A DNA stretch of 15,999 bases from Bacillota bacterium (GTDB taxonomy: Bacteria > Bacillota > Clostridia > Acetivibrionales > DSM-1351): assembly GCA_023431385.1 (NCBI GenBank), contig JAEYWA010000229.1, positions 1 to 15,999 on the forward strand. Reading direction: 5' to 3'. Below are positions 5,934 to 12,941 of the stretch, in pieces. The position numbers and the translations under genes were made by a program. Under the pieces are notes generated by a model. The model ran no database searches. It was not told where the DNA came from and saw only the letters and a list, made by a program, of their open reading frames with translations. Position 1 is the first letter of the stretch; the number at the start of each line of letters is the position of its first letter.

Positions 5934-8204
5934 ATGAAAGTTTTGCACATTATCGGCGGAGGAGATGTAGGCGGCGCAAAAGTACACGTTCTTAATCTTG
6001 TCAGAGAGCTTGCTTCCAGTACAGATGTAACGTTGCTTTGCCTTAGACCTGGCGCCTTTGCAGATGACGCCCGTGCAATTGGGATTAAAGTAGAAGTTAT
6101 TAAATCATACAATATTTATTCTGATATAAGAAAAGCCATATCTTTTGTAAAGAACAATAGATTTGATATAATTCATTCCCACGGTTCAAAAGCCAATATT
6201 TTTACATATGCAATAAAAAAAGCCTGCAAGTGTCCTGTTGTAACTACCATTCACAGTGATTACAAGCTGGATTATTTGCATAGTCTTTTTAAGAGACTTA
6301 CAATTGGTGCCATTAATTCACGAGTGCTCAGGAAGCTTGACTATTACATAGTTGTAACAAGTGCTTTTAAAAAAATGCTTGTTGAAAGAGGCTTTAGCAG
6401 TGACGAAATTTTTACCATTCTTAATGGAATGGATATGAGTATGCCGACACAAATATTTTCCAGGGGGGAATTTTCCGCTAAATATAATATTCCCTTAGAT
6501 GAAGATGATATTCTTGTGGGTACGGCTGCAAGACTTGATCCTGTTAAGGACATAGGTACATTACTGGAAGCAGCTAAGCTTGTTATTGAAAAAAATCCAA
6601 AGATTAAGTTTATAATCGGAGGCGAGGGTGAACAGAGTAAGGAGCTAAAGGCAAGAACAACCGAACTGGCCCTTGATGGCAATGTATTTTTTCCGGGCTG
6701 GCTTAATAATCCCTATGAGCTCATCAGTATATTGGATATAAACGTTATGACTTCAATCAGTGAAGGGTTTCCCTATTACCTGCTCGAGGGAGCCCGTTTT
6801 TCCAGGTCTACCATCTGCAGCCGTGTCGGAGGAATACCTGATCTTATCGAATCCTCTGTCAATGGCTATTTATTTGAGCCCAGAGATTATTCAACTTTAT
6901 CTGATCAAATTCTGGACCTTGCCGCAGATAGTACAAAACGGGAGATGTTCGGCAAAAAGCTGTATGAAAAAGCAAATAGAGACTTTTCCCTTGAAGCCAT
7001 GCGGAGGACTCAGCTGGGTATTTACGAAGCCATACTATCTGATATAACCAACAGAAGATCAGCTACGGGTAAACCTCCTAAAAAACTTATAAAAAAAGAA
7101 AAGTATGATGTTATTATTTCAGGATATTACGGCTTCAGTAATATTGGTGACGATGCCATGCTCAGATCCATCGTGGAAAATCTCAGACTGCAGAAGCCTG
7201 ACATCTCCATTCTGGTCATGTCAAAGAGACCAGCTGAAACATCCATCAATTACAATGTTAATACCATAAACAGAAAGAACATTTTTGCTGTTTATTCCGC
7301 TATGAAAAGAGCAAAGCTGTTTATTTACGGCGGTGGTAATATTATCCAGGACAGCACCAGTTCCAGGTCCATACTATTTTATTTGGGTATCGCCTGGCTT
7401 GCTAAAAAAATGGGGCTTAAGGTGATGTTCTATGCTAATGGAATCGGTCCTATTAATAAAAGAAGAAATACCGAGTATTCCAAAAAGATATTAAATATGG
7501 CAGACATAATTACTGTCAGAGAAAAAATATCTTATAAAGAACTGGAAAAAATGTGTATAACCAGGCCTAAAATCCTTCTTACTGCTGATGCAGCCCTTGC
7601 TGTACGTGTAGAAAGTAAAAAAAATCCCGATGAGATATTCATTAACGAAGGTATACCTTTAAATGAAAGTTATGCGGGTTTTTCAGTACGAAAGTGTCCT
7701 GATTGCGACAAACACCAGCAGGCAAGGTACGAAGATGTTATTGCCAAAACAGCGGATTATGTTTATACCAATTATAATCTGATACCTGTATTTATTCCAA
7801 TGGAATACCAGGTAGATATAGTTTCTATCCAAAATATAGTCGCCAGGATGAAGACCAATGGTTATGTTATCACCAACAACCATTCAGTTTCAGAAACCTT
7901 TGAAATTATCAAAAGAATGAGCATAATGATCGGAATGCGTCTTCATGCCTTGATATTTGCCGCATACATGAATGTACCGCTCATAGGCATAAGCTATCAG
8001 CCCAAGGTTGAAGGTTTCCTTGAATACATTAACCAGCCCTCTGCGGGCCATGTAAAGGAAATTACCTTTGAAACACTTCGTAATAAAGTGGACCATTTAA
8101 TGCTGAACAGTGAGGAAGTTAAAAAGGATTTGGAAAAGTCTGTGGAGGTCCTTGTGAGCAAGGCTGAAGAAAACTCAAGACTGGCAATTGACTTAATTTC
8201 ATAA
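5934..8204 (+). CDS. csaB: Fused family-4 glycosyltransferase / CsaB-type polysaccharide pyruvyl transferase
   Basis: Residues 1-370 are a GT-B glycosyltransferase of family 4: HIIGGGDVGGAKVHVLNLV (5-23), IIHSHGSKANIFTY (79-92), VGTAARLDPVKDIGTLLEA (195-213), IIGGEGEQ (227-234) and the EX7E donor motif at E277/E285 in SEGFPYYLLEGA. After a basic linker (about 371-390), residues 391-756 are a CsaB domain: ISGYYGFSNIGDDAML (395-410), IYGGGNIIQD (464-473), FYANGIGPI (499-507), IGMRLHALIFAA (666-677) and GISYQPKVEGFL (685-696). CsaB adds pyruvate ketal from PEP to the secondary cell-wall polymer that SLH-domain proteins bind. The first half presumably transfers a sugar of the same polymer (inference). 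GGAGGA at 5923-5928 sits 5 bases before the ATG. No signal peptide is seen, as expected for a cytosolic envelope-assembly enzyme. The gene stands alone between promoter and terminator. Confidence 0.9.
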   Translation: MKVLHIIGGGDVGGAKVHVLNLVRELASSTDVTLLCLRPGAFADDARAIGIKVEVIKSYNIYSDIRKAISFVKNNRFDIIHSHGSKANIFTYAIKKACKCPVVTTIHSDYKLDYLHSLFKRLTIGAINSRVLRKLDYYIVVTSAFKKMLVERGFSSDEIFTILNGMDMSMPTQIFSRGEFSAKYNIPLDEDDILVGTAARLDPVKDIGTLLEAAKLVIEKNPKIKFIIGGEGEQSKELKARTTELALDGNVFFPGWLNNPYELISILDINVMTSISEGFPYYLLEGARFSRSTICSRVGGIPDLIESSVNGYLFEPRDYSTLSDQILDLAADSTKREMFGKKLYEKANRDFSLEAMRRTQLGIYEAILSDITNRRSATGKPPKKLIKKEKYDVIISGYYGFSNIGDDAMLRSIVENLRLQKPDISILVMSKRPAETSINYNVNTINRKNIFAVYSAMKRAKLFIYGGGNIIQDSTSSRSILFYLGIAWLAKKMGLKVMFYANGIGPINKRRNTEYSKKILNMADIITVREKISYKELEKMCITRPKILLTADAALAVRVESKKNPDEIFINEGIPLNESYAGFSVRKCPDCDKHQQARYEDVIAKTADYVYTNYNLIPVFIPMEYQVDIVSIQNIVARMKTNGYVITNNHSVSETFEIIKRMSIMIGMRLHALIFAAYMNVPLIGISYQPKVEGFLEYINQPSAGHVKEITFETLRNKVDHLMLNSEEVKKDLEKSVEVLVSKAEENSRLAIDLIS

Positions 8205-8211
8205 TCCAATT

Positions 8212-8258
8212 AAAAGCTGCTACACCGGGAAGTCTTAATTCCTGTGTAGCAGCTTTAA
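8212..8258. terminator. Strong bidirectional terminator after GT4-csaB
   Basis: AAAGCTGCTACAC (8213-8225) pairs perfectly over 13 bases with GTGTAGCAGCTTT (8244-8256). An inner GGAA/TTCC helix (8228-8231 with 8239-8242) extends it across a small internal loop. The plus-strand T-run is short (TTTAATG). The minus strand has TTTT, so it may also stop transcripts coming from the ABC-F gene. Confidence 0.75.
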
Positions 8259-8289
8259 TGTATTTATAACTAATTCGGAGGCTACTCGC

Positions 8290-8399
8290 ATGGCTGTAGT
8301 TTATTAGGCTGCGGTTTAGGTGTTTTCGGTTTAGGTGGTTTAGTTTTACGCAGCTATGTTTTGACACCTATGTCTGACTACCGACCGCTTCGTTGCTGA
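8290..8399 (+). pseudogene. Remnant of a tiny Gly/Leu/Cys-rich gene, apparently frameshifted
   Basis: CGGAGG at 8276-8281 stands 8 bases before an ATG at 8290, but that frame stops after five codons. Shifting by one base immediately after the ATG opens a frame to the TGA at 8397-8399, reading G-C-S-L-L-G-C-G-L-G-V-F-G-L-G-G-L-V-L and then a polar tail. It contains a 15-base repeat (CGGTTTAGGTG at 8312-8322 and 8327-8337) that encodes the GLGVF/GLGGL alternation. The simplest reading is one lost base after the start of a small hydrophobic protein. Its end would overlap the ABC-F stop by 22 bases on the opposite strand. No promoter is visible and the terminator lies just upstream. It may instead be chance low-complexity sequence. 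Confidence 0.35.
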
Positions 8400-10306
8400 C
8401 TTTCAAGCTGATCGGTAACCTGGCCCCAAACAGTATATAGTTCTTCCAATCGCTGCTCCTTTAATGCTTTTTCCTCGCTTAACTCCAACAGCTTATTATG
8501 ATCGGTAGCAGCTTCAGTCATCTCATTATCAATATCAACCAGACGTTTCTCAATATCTCCAAGCTCTTTTTCAGTATCTCCAAGTTGCTTTTCCAGCTTT
8601 CTTATTCTGCTGCGCTCCTCTTTGGTTGCCATATGACTTTGCTTAGCTTCGGATACTGTATTAACTTCACTCACTGAATTTTGAGACAAATTATTTTTCT
8701 TAATATAGGAGCTAAAACTAGTATAGTTTCCCTGACAATCCACTATGGGCTTAGCACCGATATCTATTATCCTGGTAGCAAGTTTGTCTATAAAGTAACG
8801 GTCATGAGATACTATAAGCATTGTTCCTTCATAGTCCATCAGAGCAGCTTCCAAAATCTCTCTTGAATTTATATCGAGGTGGTTTGTAGGCTCATCCAGA
8901 ATAATAAAGTTTGCCTCAGAGAAAATCAACTTGAGCAATGACACCCTACTCTTTTCTCCTCCACTGAGGACGGATATCTTCTTAAACACATCCTCACCGG
9001 TGAATAAAAACGCTGCCAGCGCACTTCTAACCTCGGTCTGGATGAGCTTCTGATTTACACTCCATACCTCATCAAGAATAGTATTGTCGTCATTGAGATC
9101 GACCATTTCCTGGTCATAATATCCAAGATCGACTTTCGCCCCAAAACTAAATTTCCCGGCGGTAGACTCCAGCCTTCCAGCCAGTATTTTAAGCAAGGTA
9201 GATTTCCCGCAGCCGTTTGGACCTAACAAAAATACTCTTTCAGCTCTCCGCAGTTTAAAACTGATATTATCAAACAATTTTTTATCGCCATAGGCCTTAG
9301 ATAGTGAATCGAGTTCAAGAACTTCGTTACCGCTAGTTACAGCCTGGGTAAACTTCATTCTCATTTTATCAGGTATTTCCTGAGGCTTTTCCAGCTTGAC
9401 CATTCTGTCCAGGACTTTTTGCCGGCTTTCAGCTGCGATTATATTTTTTTCTCTGTTAAATCTTCTTTGCTGTTCTATAATCGCTTCCTGCCTGGCTATT
9501 TCCTTCTGTTGAAGCATGTAGTGCTTTTCCTGTATCTCACGGTTGATCAATTTTTGTTTTACATAGCCTGAGTAATTTGTATTATAAAAAGTACTGGTCT
9601 TGTTTTCGATTTCTATTGTTTTATTCGTAACAGAATCAAGAAAATATCGATCATGAGATATAATAAGGAGACATTTTTTATAGTTCTTAAGGTAATCCTC
9701 CAACCACTCAACCGCAGCAATATCTAAATGGTTTGTAGGTTCGTCCAGAAGGAGTATGTCCGGCTCCTCCAAAAGTACCTTTGCCAATGCCAGTCTTGTC
9801 TTCTGACCTCCGCTGAGTATGCTTACCCTTTGCTCGAATTCACTGTCTTTAAAGCCAAGTCCTCTTAAAACCCCCCTGATTCTGCTGTTATATTCAAAGC
9901 CTCCAAGGTATGAAAACCTTTCGGTAAGTCTGCTGTATTCTTTCATAAGAGAGTCCAGCTTTTCCTGCTCAGTAGATAAACTTATCTCTTTTTCGAGGCA
10001 CTTAATACTCTCCTCCATTGAAACAAGTGGGCCGAAAACCTCTAAAAGCTCTTCCCAAAGGGTATTTTCAGTAGTAAGAGCGGCATTTTGCTTCAGGTAC
10101 CCCAACGCAAGCTCCTTGGAAATAAATAATTCTCCTTCTTCCTGATGCAGCTCTCCTGTAATTATTTTAAACAAGGTCGACTTTCCAGCACCATTAACAC
10201 CTACCAGACCCGCCTTATCGTTTTCCTGAAGATTAAAGGATATATTCTTTATTATGACATCTGTTCCATATGAAAACCCTATATTATTACAATTTAATAC
10301 TATCAC
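8378..10306 (-). CDS. ABC-F ATPase (YdiF/Uup-like), soluble, ribosome-associated family
   Basis: Two ATP-binding cassettes without membrane segments are present. The first has Walker A GVNGAGKST (36-44), signature LSGGQ (164-168), Walker B LLLDEPTNHLD (185-195, catalytic E189) and the H-loop SHDRYF. The linker of about 245-320 is charged and helical, rich in Gln, Arg and Lys, as expected for the ABC-F ribosome-probing segment. The second has GPNGCGKS (362-369), LSGGE (447-451) and ILDEPTNHLD (469-478, E472). Residues 560-635 form a long charged coiled coil, which together with the 642-residue length points to the YdiF/Uup branch. The family acts on stalled ribosomes in the E site; some members protect against antibiotics, but nothing here shows that. 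The start is GTG 10306 with GGAG at 10318-10315. Confidence 0.93.
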   Translation of the reverse strand: MIVLNCNNIGFSYGTDVIIKNISFNLQENDKAGLVGVNGAGKSTLFKIITGELHQEEGELFISKELALGYLKQNAALTTENTLWEELLEVFGPLVSMEESIKCLEKEISLSTEQEKLDSLMKEYSRLTERFSYLGGFEYNSRIRGVLRGLGFKDSEFEQRVSILSGGQKTRLALAKVLLEEPDILLLDEPTNHLDIAAVEWLEDYLKNYKKCLLIISHDRYFLDSVTNKTIEIENKTSTFYNTNYSGYVKQKLINREIQEKHYMLQQKEIARQEAIIEQQRRFNREKNIIAAESRQKVLDRMVKLEKPQEIPDKMRMKFTQAVTSGNEVLELDSLSKAYGDKKLFDNISFKLRRAERVFLLGPNGCGKSTLLKILAGRLESTAGKFSFGAKVDLGYYDQEMVDLNDDNTILDEVWSVNQKLIQTEVRSALAAFLFTGEDVFKKISVLSGGEKSRVSLLKLIFSEANFIILDEPTNHLDINSREILEAALMDYEGTMLIVSHDRYFIDKLATRIIDIGAKPIVDCQGNYTSFSSYIKKNNLSQNSVSEVNTVSEAKQSHMATKEERSRIRKLEKQLGDTEKELGDIEKRLVDIDNEMTEAATDHNKLLELSEEKALKEQRLEELYTVWGQVTDQLESQQRSGR

Positions 10307-10308
10307 CG

Positions 10309-10347
10309 TTATTTCTCCATATTCTCTATTTTATCATCAGTGGTCAT
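10309..10347 (-). CDS. Possible 12-codon leader peptide of the ABC-F gene
   Basis: In the leader of the ABC-F mRNA an ATG at 10347 opens MTTDDKIENMEK and stops at 10311-10309, two bases before the GTG start of the ABC-F gene. A purine-rich AAGG lies just upstream, and a short hairpin (GGTCA/TGACC, 10356-10352 with 10346-10342) covers its start. The ABC-F ribosome site lies inside this frame. Such arrangements can couple or attenuate translation, but the frame is short and could be chance. Confidence 0.3.
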   Translation of the reverse strand: MTTDDKIENMEK

Positions 10348-10385
10348 ACCCTGACCTTAAAAATCATCACAAAATTATCTAGTAT

Positions 10386-10394
10386 ATTATAGCA
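10386..10394 (-). promoter_or_regulatory. Extended -10 promoter of the ABC-F gene
   Basis: Minus-strand TGCTATAAT gives a perfect TATAAT (10391-10386) preceded by TGC (10394-10392), the extended -10 form. The -35 at 17 bases (TTTATT) is weak. Initiation near 10379 leaves a leader of about 73 bases holding the small hairpin and the possible leader peptide. Confidence 0.5.
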
Positions 10395-10468
10395 AGATTC
10401 TGTCAGGAAATAAAGTAACACAAATATGGAAGCAGTTTTGAACAATAAGAAATCAGAGATGCATATTA

Positions 10469-11293
10469 TTAATTGTTCCTTTCTGTTTCTTTACTTTTAA
10501 GCTTGTAGTAGTTATCTATTCCAATCTTGATTCCTCGGGCAATTTTATTCTGATATTCCTCACTGCCTAGAAGCTTCTCCTCATCTGCATTGGAGAGAAA
10601 TCCGCATTCTACTATAACAGTTGGAGTCTTAACGTTTTTTAATATCATTATCTGATCCTTCTTTACCAGCGCAGCCCTGTCGTTCGCATTATCCACATTC
10701 AACCTAATAGAGCTCTGAACTTCATTAGCCAGCTTTTGACTTTCAGGCGAATTTGGAGGGAAAAAGGTTTGAGCTCCATGATATTTAGTCTGAGGGAATT
10801 TATTTAAATGTACACTCAATGCAATATCTGCTCCTGCTTCATCTATAATTTTCTTTCTCCTGGTCAGGTCCTCTTTTCTCTTTTGTAATATTGTTTTAGC
10901 CTCATCACCATATTCAAGCCGGTCTGCTTCTCTGGTAAGAATAACCTTGTAATTGTCTTTCTCCAAAAGGTTCTTTACAAGCATTACAATATTCAGATTT
11001 ACATCCTTTTCTCTTAAACCACTGTAGTCGCTTACTGCCCCCGGGTCTTCCCCACCATGACCTGCATCAAGAATTATTGTCTTGAGAGGGGGTATTTGCT
11101 CTCCCGGGGCCTCATCACCATTGGATTGCTTCCCGGACTTGGTTTCATTCTGCTGATTGGGAGCCTGCTGTTGGTTTTCACCAGTTACAGGCTTTGAATA
11201 ATCAACTGCAAAGCCGATGCTGAATACCGTTAACGAAAATAAAAGCAAAAGACAAACAAATAATATGTTCTTTTTACTAATTACAACTATCAT
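10469..11293 (-). CDS. cwlD: N-acetylmuramoyl-L-alanine amidase, CwlD-like
   Basis: A zinc amidase of the Amidase_3 family. In spore formers CwlD removes peptide side chains during cortex synthesis so that muramic-delta-lactam can form, which is needed for germination. Residues 10-29 form a signal or anchor helix, and 31-68 a Gln/Asn/Gly-rich linker. The catalytic domain has ILDAGHGGEDPGA (74-86, zinc ligand H79), REKD (94-97, E95), SVHLN (160-164, H162) and VIVECGFLSN (226-235, catalytic E229). KRKEDLTRRKKII and KYHGAQTFF (170-178) are typical of CwlD rather than of autolysins, and there is no cell-wall-binding repeat. I chose ATG 11293 (274 residues) because AAGGAT at 11306-11301 stands 8 bases before it. 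The ATG at 11302 overlaps that site. The CwlD assignment over other Amidase_3 members is likely but not certain. Confidence 0.85.
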   Translation of the reverse strand: MIVVISKKNILFVCLLLLFSLTVFSIGFAVDYSKPVTGENQQQAPNQQNETKSGKQSNGDEAPGEQIPPLKTIILDAGHGGEDPGAVSDYSGLREKDVNLNIVMLVKNLLEKDNYKVILTREADRLEYGDEAKTILQKRKEDLTRRKKIIDEAGADIALSVHLNKFPQTKYHGAQTFFPPNSPESQKLANEVQSSIRLNVDNANDRAALVKKDQIMILKNVKTPTVIVECGFLSNADEEKLLGSEEYQNKIARGIKIGIDNYYKLKSKETERNN

Positions 11294-11382
11294 ATAAACC
11301 ATCCTTGTCTATTAGAGTATACTTATTATTATGGATATTCATAACTATCTCTGATATGCATAGAAAAAGGATTTGTAACAAT

Positions 11383-11412
11383 AAAAAAAGACATACCCTT
11401 TGATATGTCTTT
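11383..11412 (-). terminator. Terminator of the membrane/HEAT gene pair
   Basis: AAAGACATA and TATGTCTTT (11387-11395 with 11404-11412) form a perfect 9-bp stem with an 8-base loop. On the minus strand the stem is followed by T7 (11389-11383). It begins only five bases after the HEAT-gene stop and separates that unit from cwlD. Confidence 0.85.
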
Positions 11413-11417
11413 CAGTA

Positions 11418-12263
11418 CTAACTGTGGGGAACCAGGTCGTTTATTTCTCCGCCTAGTTTTTTTATTACTGCGCGTATATGATTGAAGGTGGCCCTATCGA
11501 GTTCTTTAATATTCTTCAGAATATAACCTCTTAAAAGCGGTATTGCTCTTCCGTCACCGTAATCGCCAAGAACCTCAACAGCAAGCTTAAGATTTGAAAT
11601 TACCCTGAAAGCGTGCTTTAAGAAATAAAATATTTCATCAGATTGATTCTCTCTCGATATCTCACCGACACAGGTAAGTAAATACTCCTGAACTTCAGGC
11701 TGTTTAGTTGCGTTAAAAGCTTTTATCAAATCCTCCAAAATATCTATATCATACTCAACAATTGCTGCACAAATAGCTTCTGAAATCAAATCATCCTCAA
11801 AGCATTCCAGCAACAAAGCAATAAGCTTTTGTCTGTATTCCTTATATCTGAAGCAACCAATAGCATACACTGCCTGTGAAACGGCAGAAACCCTTTCAGT
11901 ATTCTTGTTTTCAAGCCAGTCTTTAACAAAGTTAAAAAGTTTATCAGCTGCTGGTTTCCCATATTCCTTGAGTTTTTCTATAACAACATCAGGAACGCCT
12001 ACATCCGAGACCGATGATATATCGATAAATAATTCTATCAATTCGTCTAGGCTATTAATAGAATTAATGTACTCTAGGGGTGATTCACCATTAAGCTCGC
12101 TCATCCCGATATTAAGCCAATCGGACTCTATCTCGGCAATTAATTTCTCTTCATCTATTTTAATTTCACTATTCTCGCTAGTCGCATGTGCTTCAAGATA
12201 ATTGTTAAACCCCTTATCGACAGCAAGATTATAGCTTTCAGCAACAATAGCACTTTTTTTCAT
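11418..12263 (-). CDS. HEAT-like helical repeat protein, function unknown
   Basis: The 281-residue soluble protein is all-helical in character. Residues 1-60 are polar and acidic, with a short motif LNGESPLEYI (57-66). Residues 95-275 read as tandem helix pairs of the HEAT/Armadillo sort, for example AADKLFNFVKDWL (105-117), SQAVYAIGCFRY (129-140), EAICAAIVEYDIDILEDLIKAF (162-183), VQEYLLTCVGEIS (191-203), LKLAVEVLGDYGDGRAIPLLRGYI (225-248) and TFNHIRAVIKKLG (259-271). The GDGRAIPLL segment is the classic HEAT/PBS-lyase type. Such proteins are scaffolds; no catalytic residue is evident. I chose ATG 12263 because it begins one base after the stop of the membrane-protein gene (TAAAATG), with AGAAGG upstream, a sign of coupled translation. 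The longer frame would begin inside the neighbour. Confidence 0.75.
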   Translation of the reverse strand: MKKSAIVAESYNLAVDKGFNNYLEAHATSENSEIKIDEEKLIAEIESDWLNIGMSELNGESPLEYINSINSLDELIELFIDISSVSDVGVPDVVIEKLKEYGKPAADKLFNFVKDWLENKNTERVSAVSQAVYAIGCFRYKEYRQKLIALLLECFEDDLISEAICAAIVEYDIDILEDLIKAFNATKQPEVQEYLLTCVGEISRENQSDEIFYFLKHAFRVISNLKLAVEVLGDYGDGRAIPLLRGYILKNIKELDRATFNHIRAVIKKLGGEINDLVPHS

Positions 12264-12264
12264 T

Positions 12265-12804
12265 TTACCAGAACCTTCTCTTCTTATTAGTTGTAGGTCT
12301 CTTCTTTGGTTGGAGACCAAGGAGACGCCTTGTGTAAGCATTTAAATCAAAGCCCTTGTAGCCTGATAAATATCCTAAATAAGCTACGAGAACAATAGTC
12401 GCCCATGCTGCAATATAACCCGGTAACTTGTAACCACCAAGCTTGGCTATGAATAGCATTGGAGCAGCTAACCCCTTTATGAGATTTACCTTTAATATAT
12501 CAAAATTAAGATATTGAATATCAAGGTTTAGAAAGGCTATGACTATCTGAATCAATACCATTGGAGCAATAGCAATTAATGCATATATAACTCCGTCAAT
12601 GGGTTTTACAACGCCGTAGCGACGTTTATCTACTCCGGCCAGGTGAGTTAATTCATAATAAATTAAAAAGACCATTACAATAAAAATAAGAATTGAGAAA
12701 AGGCTGGCCTTTGAGTAAAAACCTACGAAGAATATATAAAAGAAAATCATTGCAAATATATAGTTCTTTAATACTGCCCAACCACCGGACAAATACTTCT
12801 TCAT
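12265..12804 (-). CDS. Polytopic membrane protein of unknown function
   Basis: The 179-residue product has about four or five hydrophobic segments (roughly 12-30, 33-50, 69-93, 107-121, 127-147) and a strongly basic tail (RR-LLGLQPKKRP-TTNKKRRFW, 159-179), probably cytoplasmic by the positive-inside rule. I do not recognise a family. ATG 12804 is chosen over an upstream ATG at 12852 because GGAGGA (12814-12809) directly precedes it. The upstream codons also fall in front of the likely transcription start. It is followed after one base by the HEAT-like gene, so the two are co-translated and may interact at the membrane. Confidence 0.75.
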   Translation of the reverse strand: MKKYLSGGWAVLKNYIFAMIFFYIFFVGFYSKASLFSILIFIVMVFLIYYELTHLAGVDKRRYGVVKPIDGVIYALIAIAPMVLIQIVIAFLNLDIQYLNFDILKVNLIKGLAAPMLFIAKLGGYKLPGYIAAWATIVLVAYLGYLSGYKGFDLNAYTRRLLGLQPKKRPTTNKKRRFW

Positions 12805-12838
12805 GGGATCCTCCGTTAAATATATAATATTACTACGA

Positions 12839-12847
12839 ATTATAGCA
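12839..12847 (-). promoter_or_regulatory. Extended -10 promoter of the membrane/HEAT operon
   Basis: Minus-strand TGCTATAAT (12847-12839) is an extended -10 with perfect TATAAT. The start would be near 12832, about 28 bases before ATG 12804. The -35 region (TGTACC at 17 bases) is poor, so an activator or the extended -10 alone must suffice. Confidence 0.5.
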
Positions 12848-12881
12848 CACACATAAAAATAGGTACATCACTTTTATAAAT

Positions 12882-12912
12882 TTATTTGACAAATATTACT
12901 TTTGTCAAATAA
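12882..12912. promoter_or_regulatory. 31-bp perfect palindrome upstream of the membrane/HEAT operon
   Basis: TTATTTGACAAA (12882-12893) and TTTGTCAAATAA (12901-12912) are perfect 12-bp inverted arms around a 7-base spacer. The centre lies about 65 bases upstream of the predicted start of the membrane gene, a usual distance for an activator site. It also lies 30 bases beyond the GH18 stop, so it could form an RNA hairpin there. The stem is AT-rich with no T-run, so an operator seems more likely than a terminator. Each arm contains TTGACA on one strand, but no good -10 follows. Confidence 0.5.
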
Positions 12913-12941
12913 TTTAATATAGAAGCTTTTAGTGCAGTAGA

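Noticed and set aside
10440..10478. GAACAAT/ATTGTTC inverted repeat at the end of cwlD
   Set aside because: The arms are only 7 bp around a 25-base loop, overlap the coding end and have no T-run, so a terminator is not supported.
11318..11345. CATAATA-type sporulation -10 upstream of cwlD
   Set aside because: It resembles a SigG/SigF -10, which would suit CwlD, but the only GCATA-like -35 is 21 bases away, too far from the expected spacing, so I did not call it.
12264..12341. Longer N-terminus of the HEAT-like protein
   Set aside because: It would lie wholly inside the membrane-protein gene. The ATG one base after that gene's stop is the coupled start.
12900..12918. Rex-like operator near the palindrome
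   Set aside because: TTGTCAAATAATTTAATA matches only about 10 of 14 defined positions and has a broken right half. The perfect palindrome is the stronger signal.
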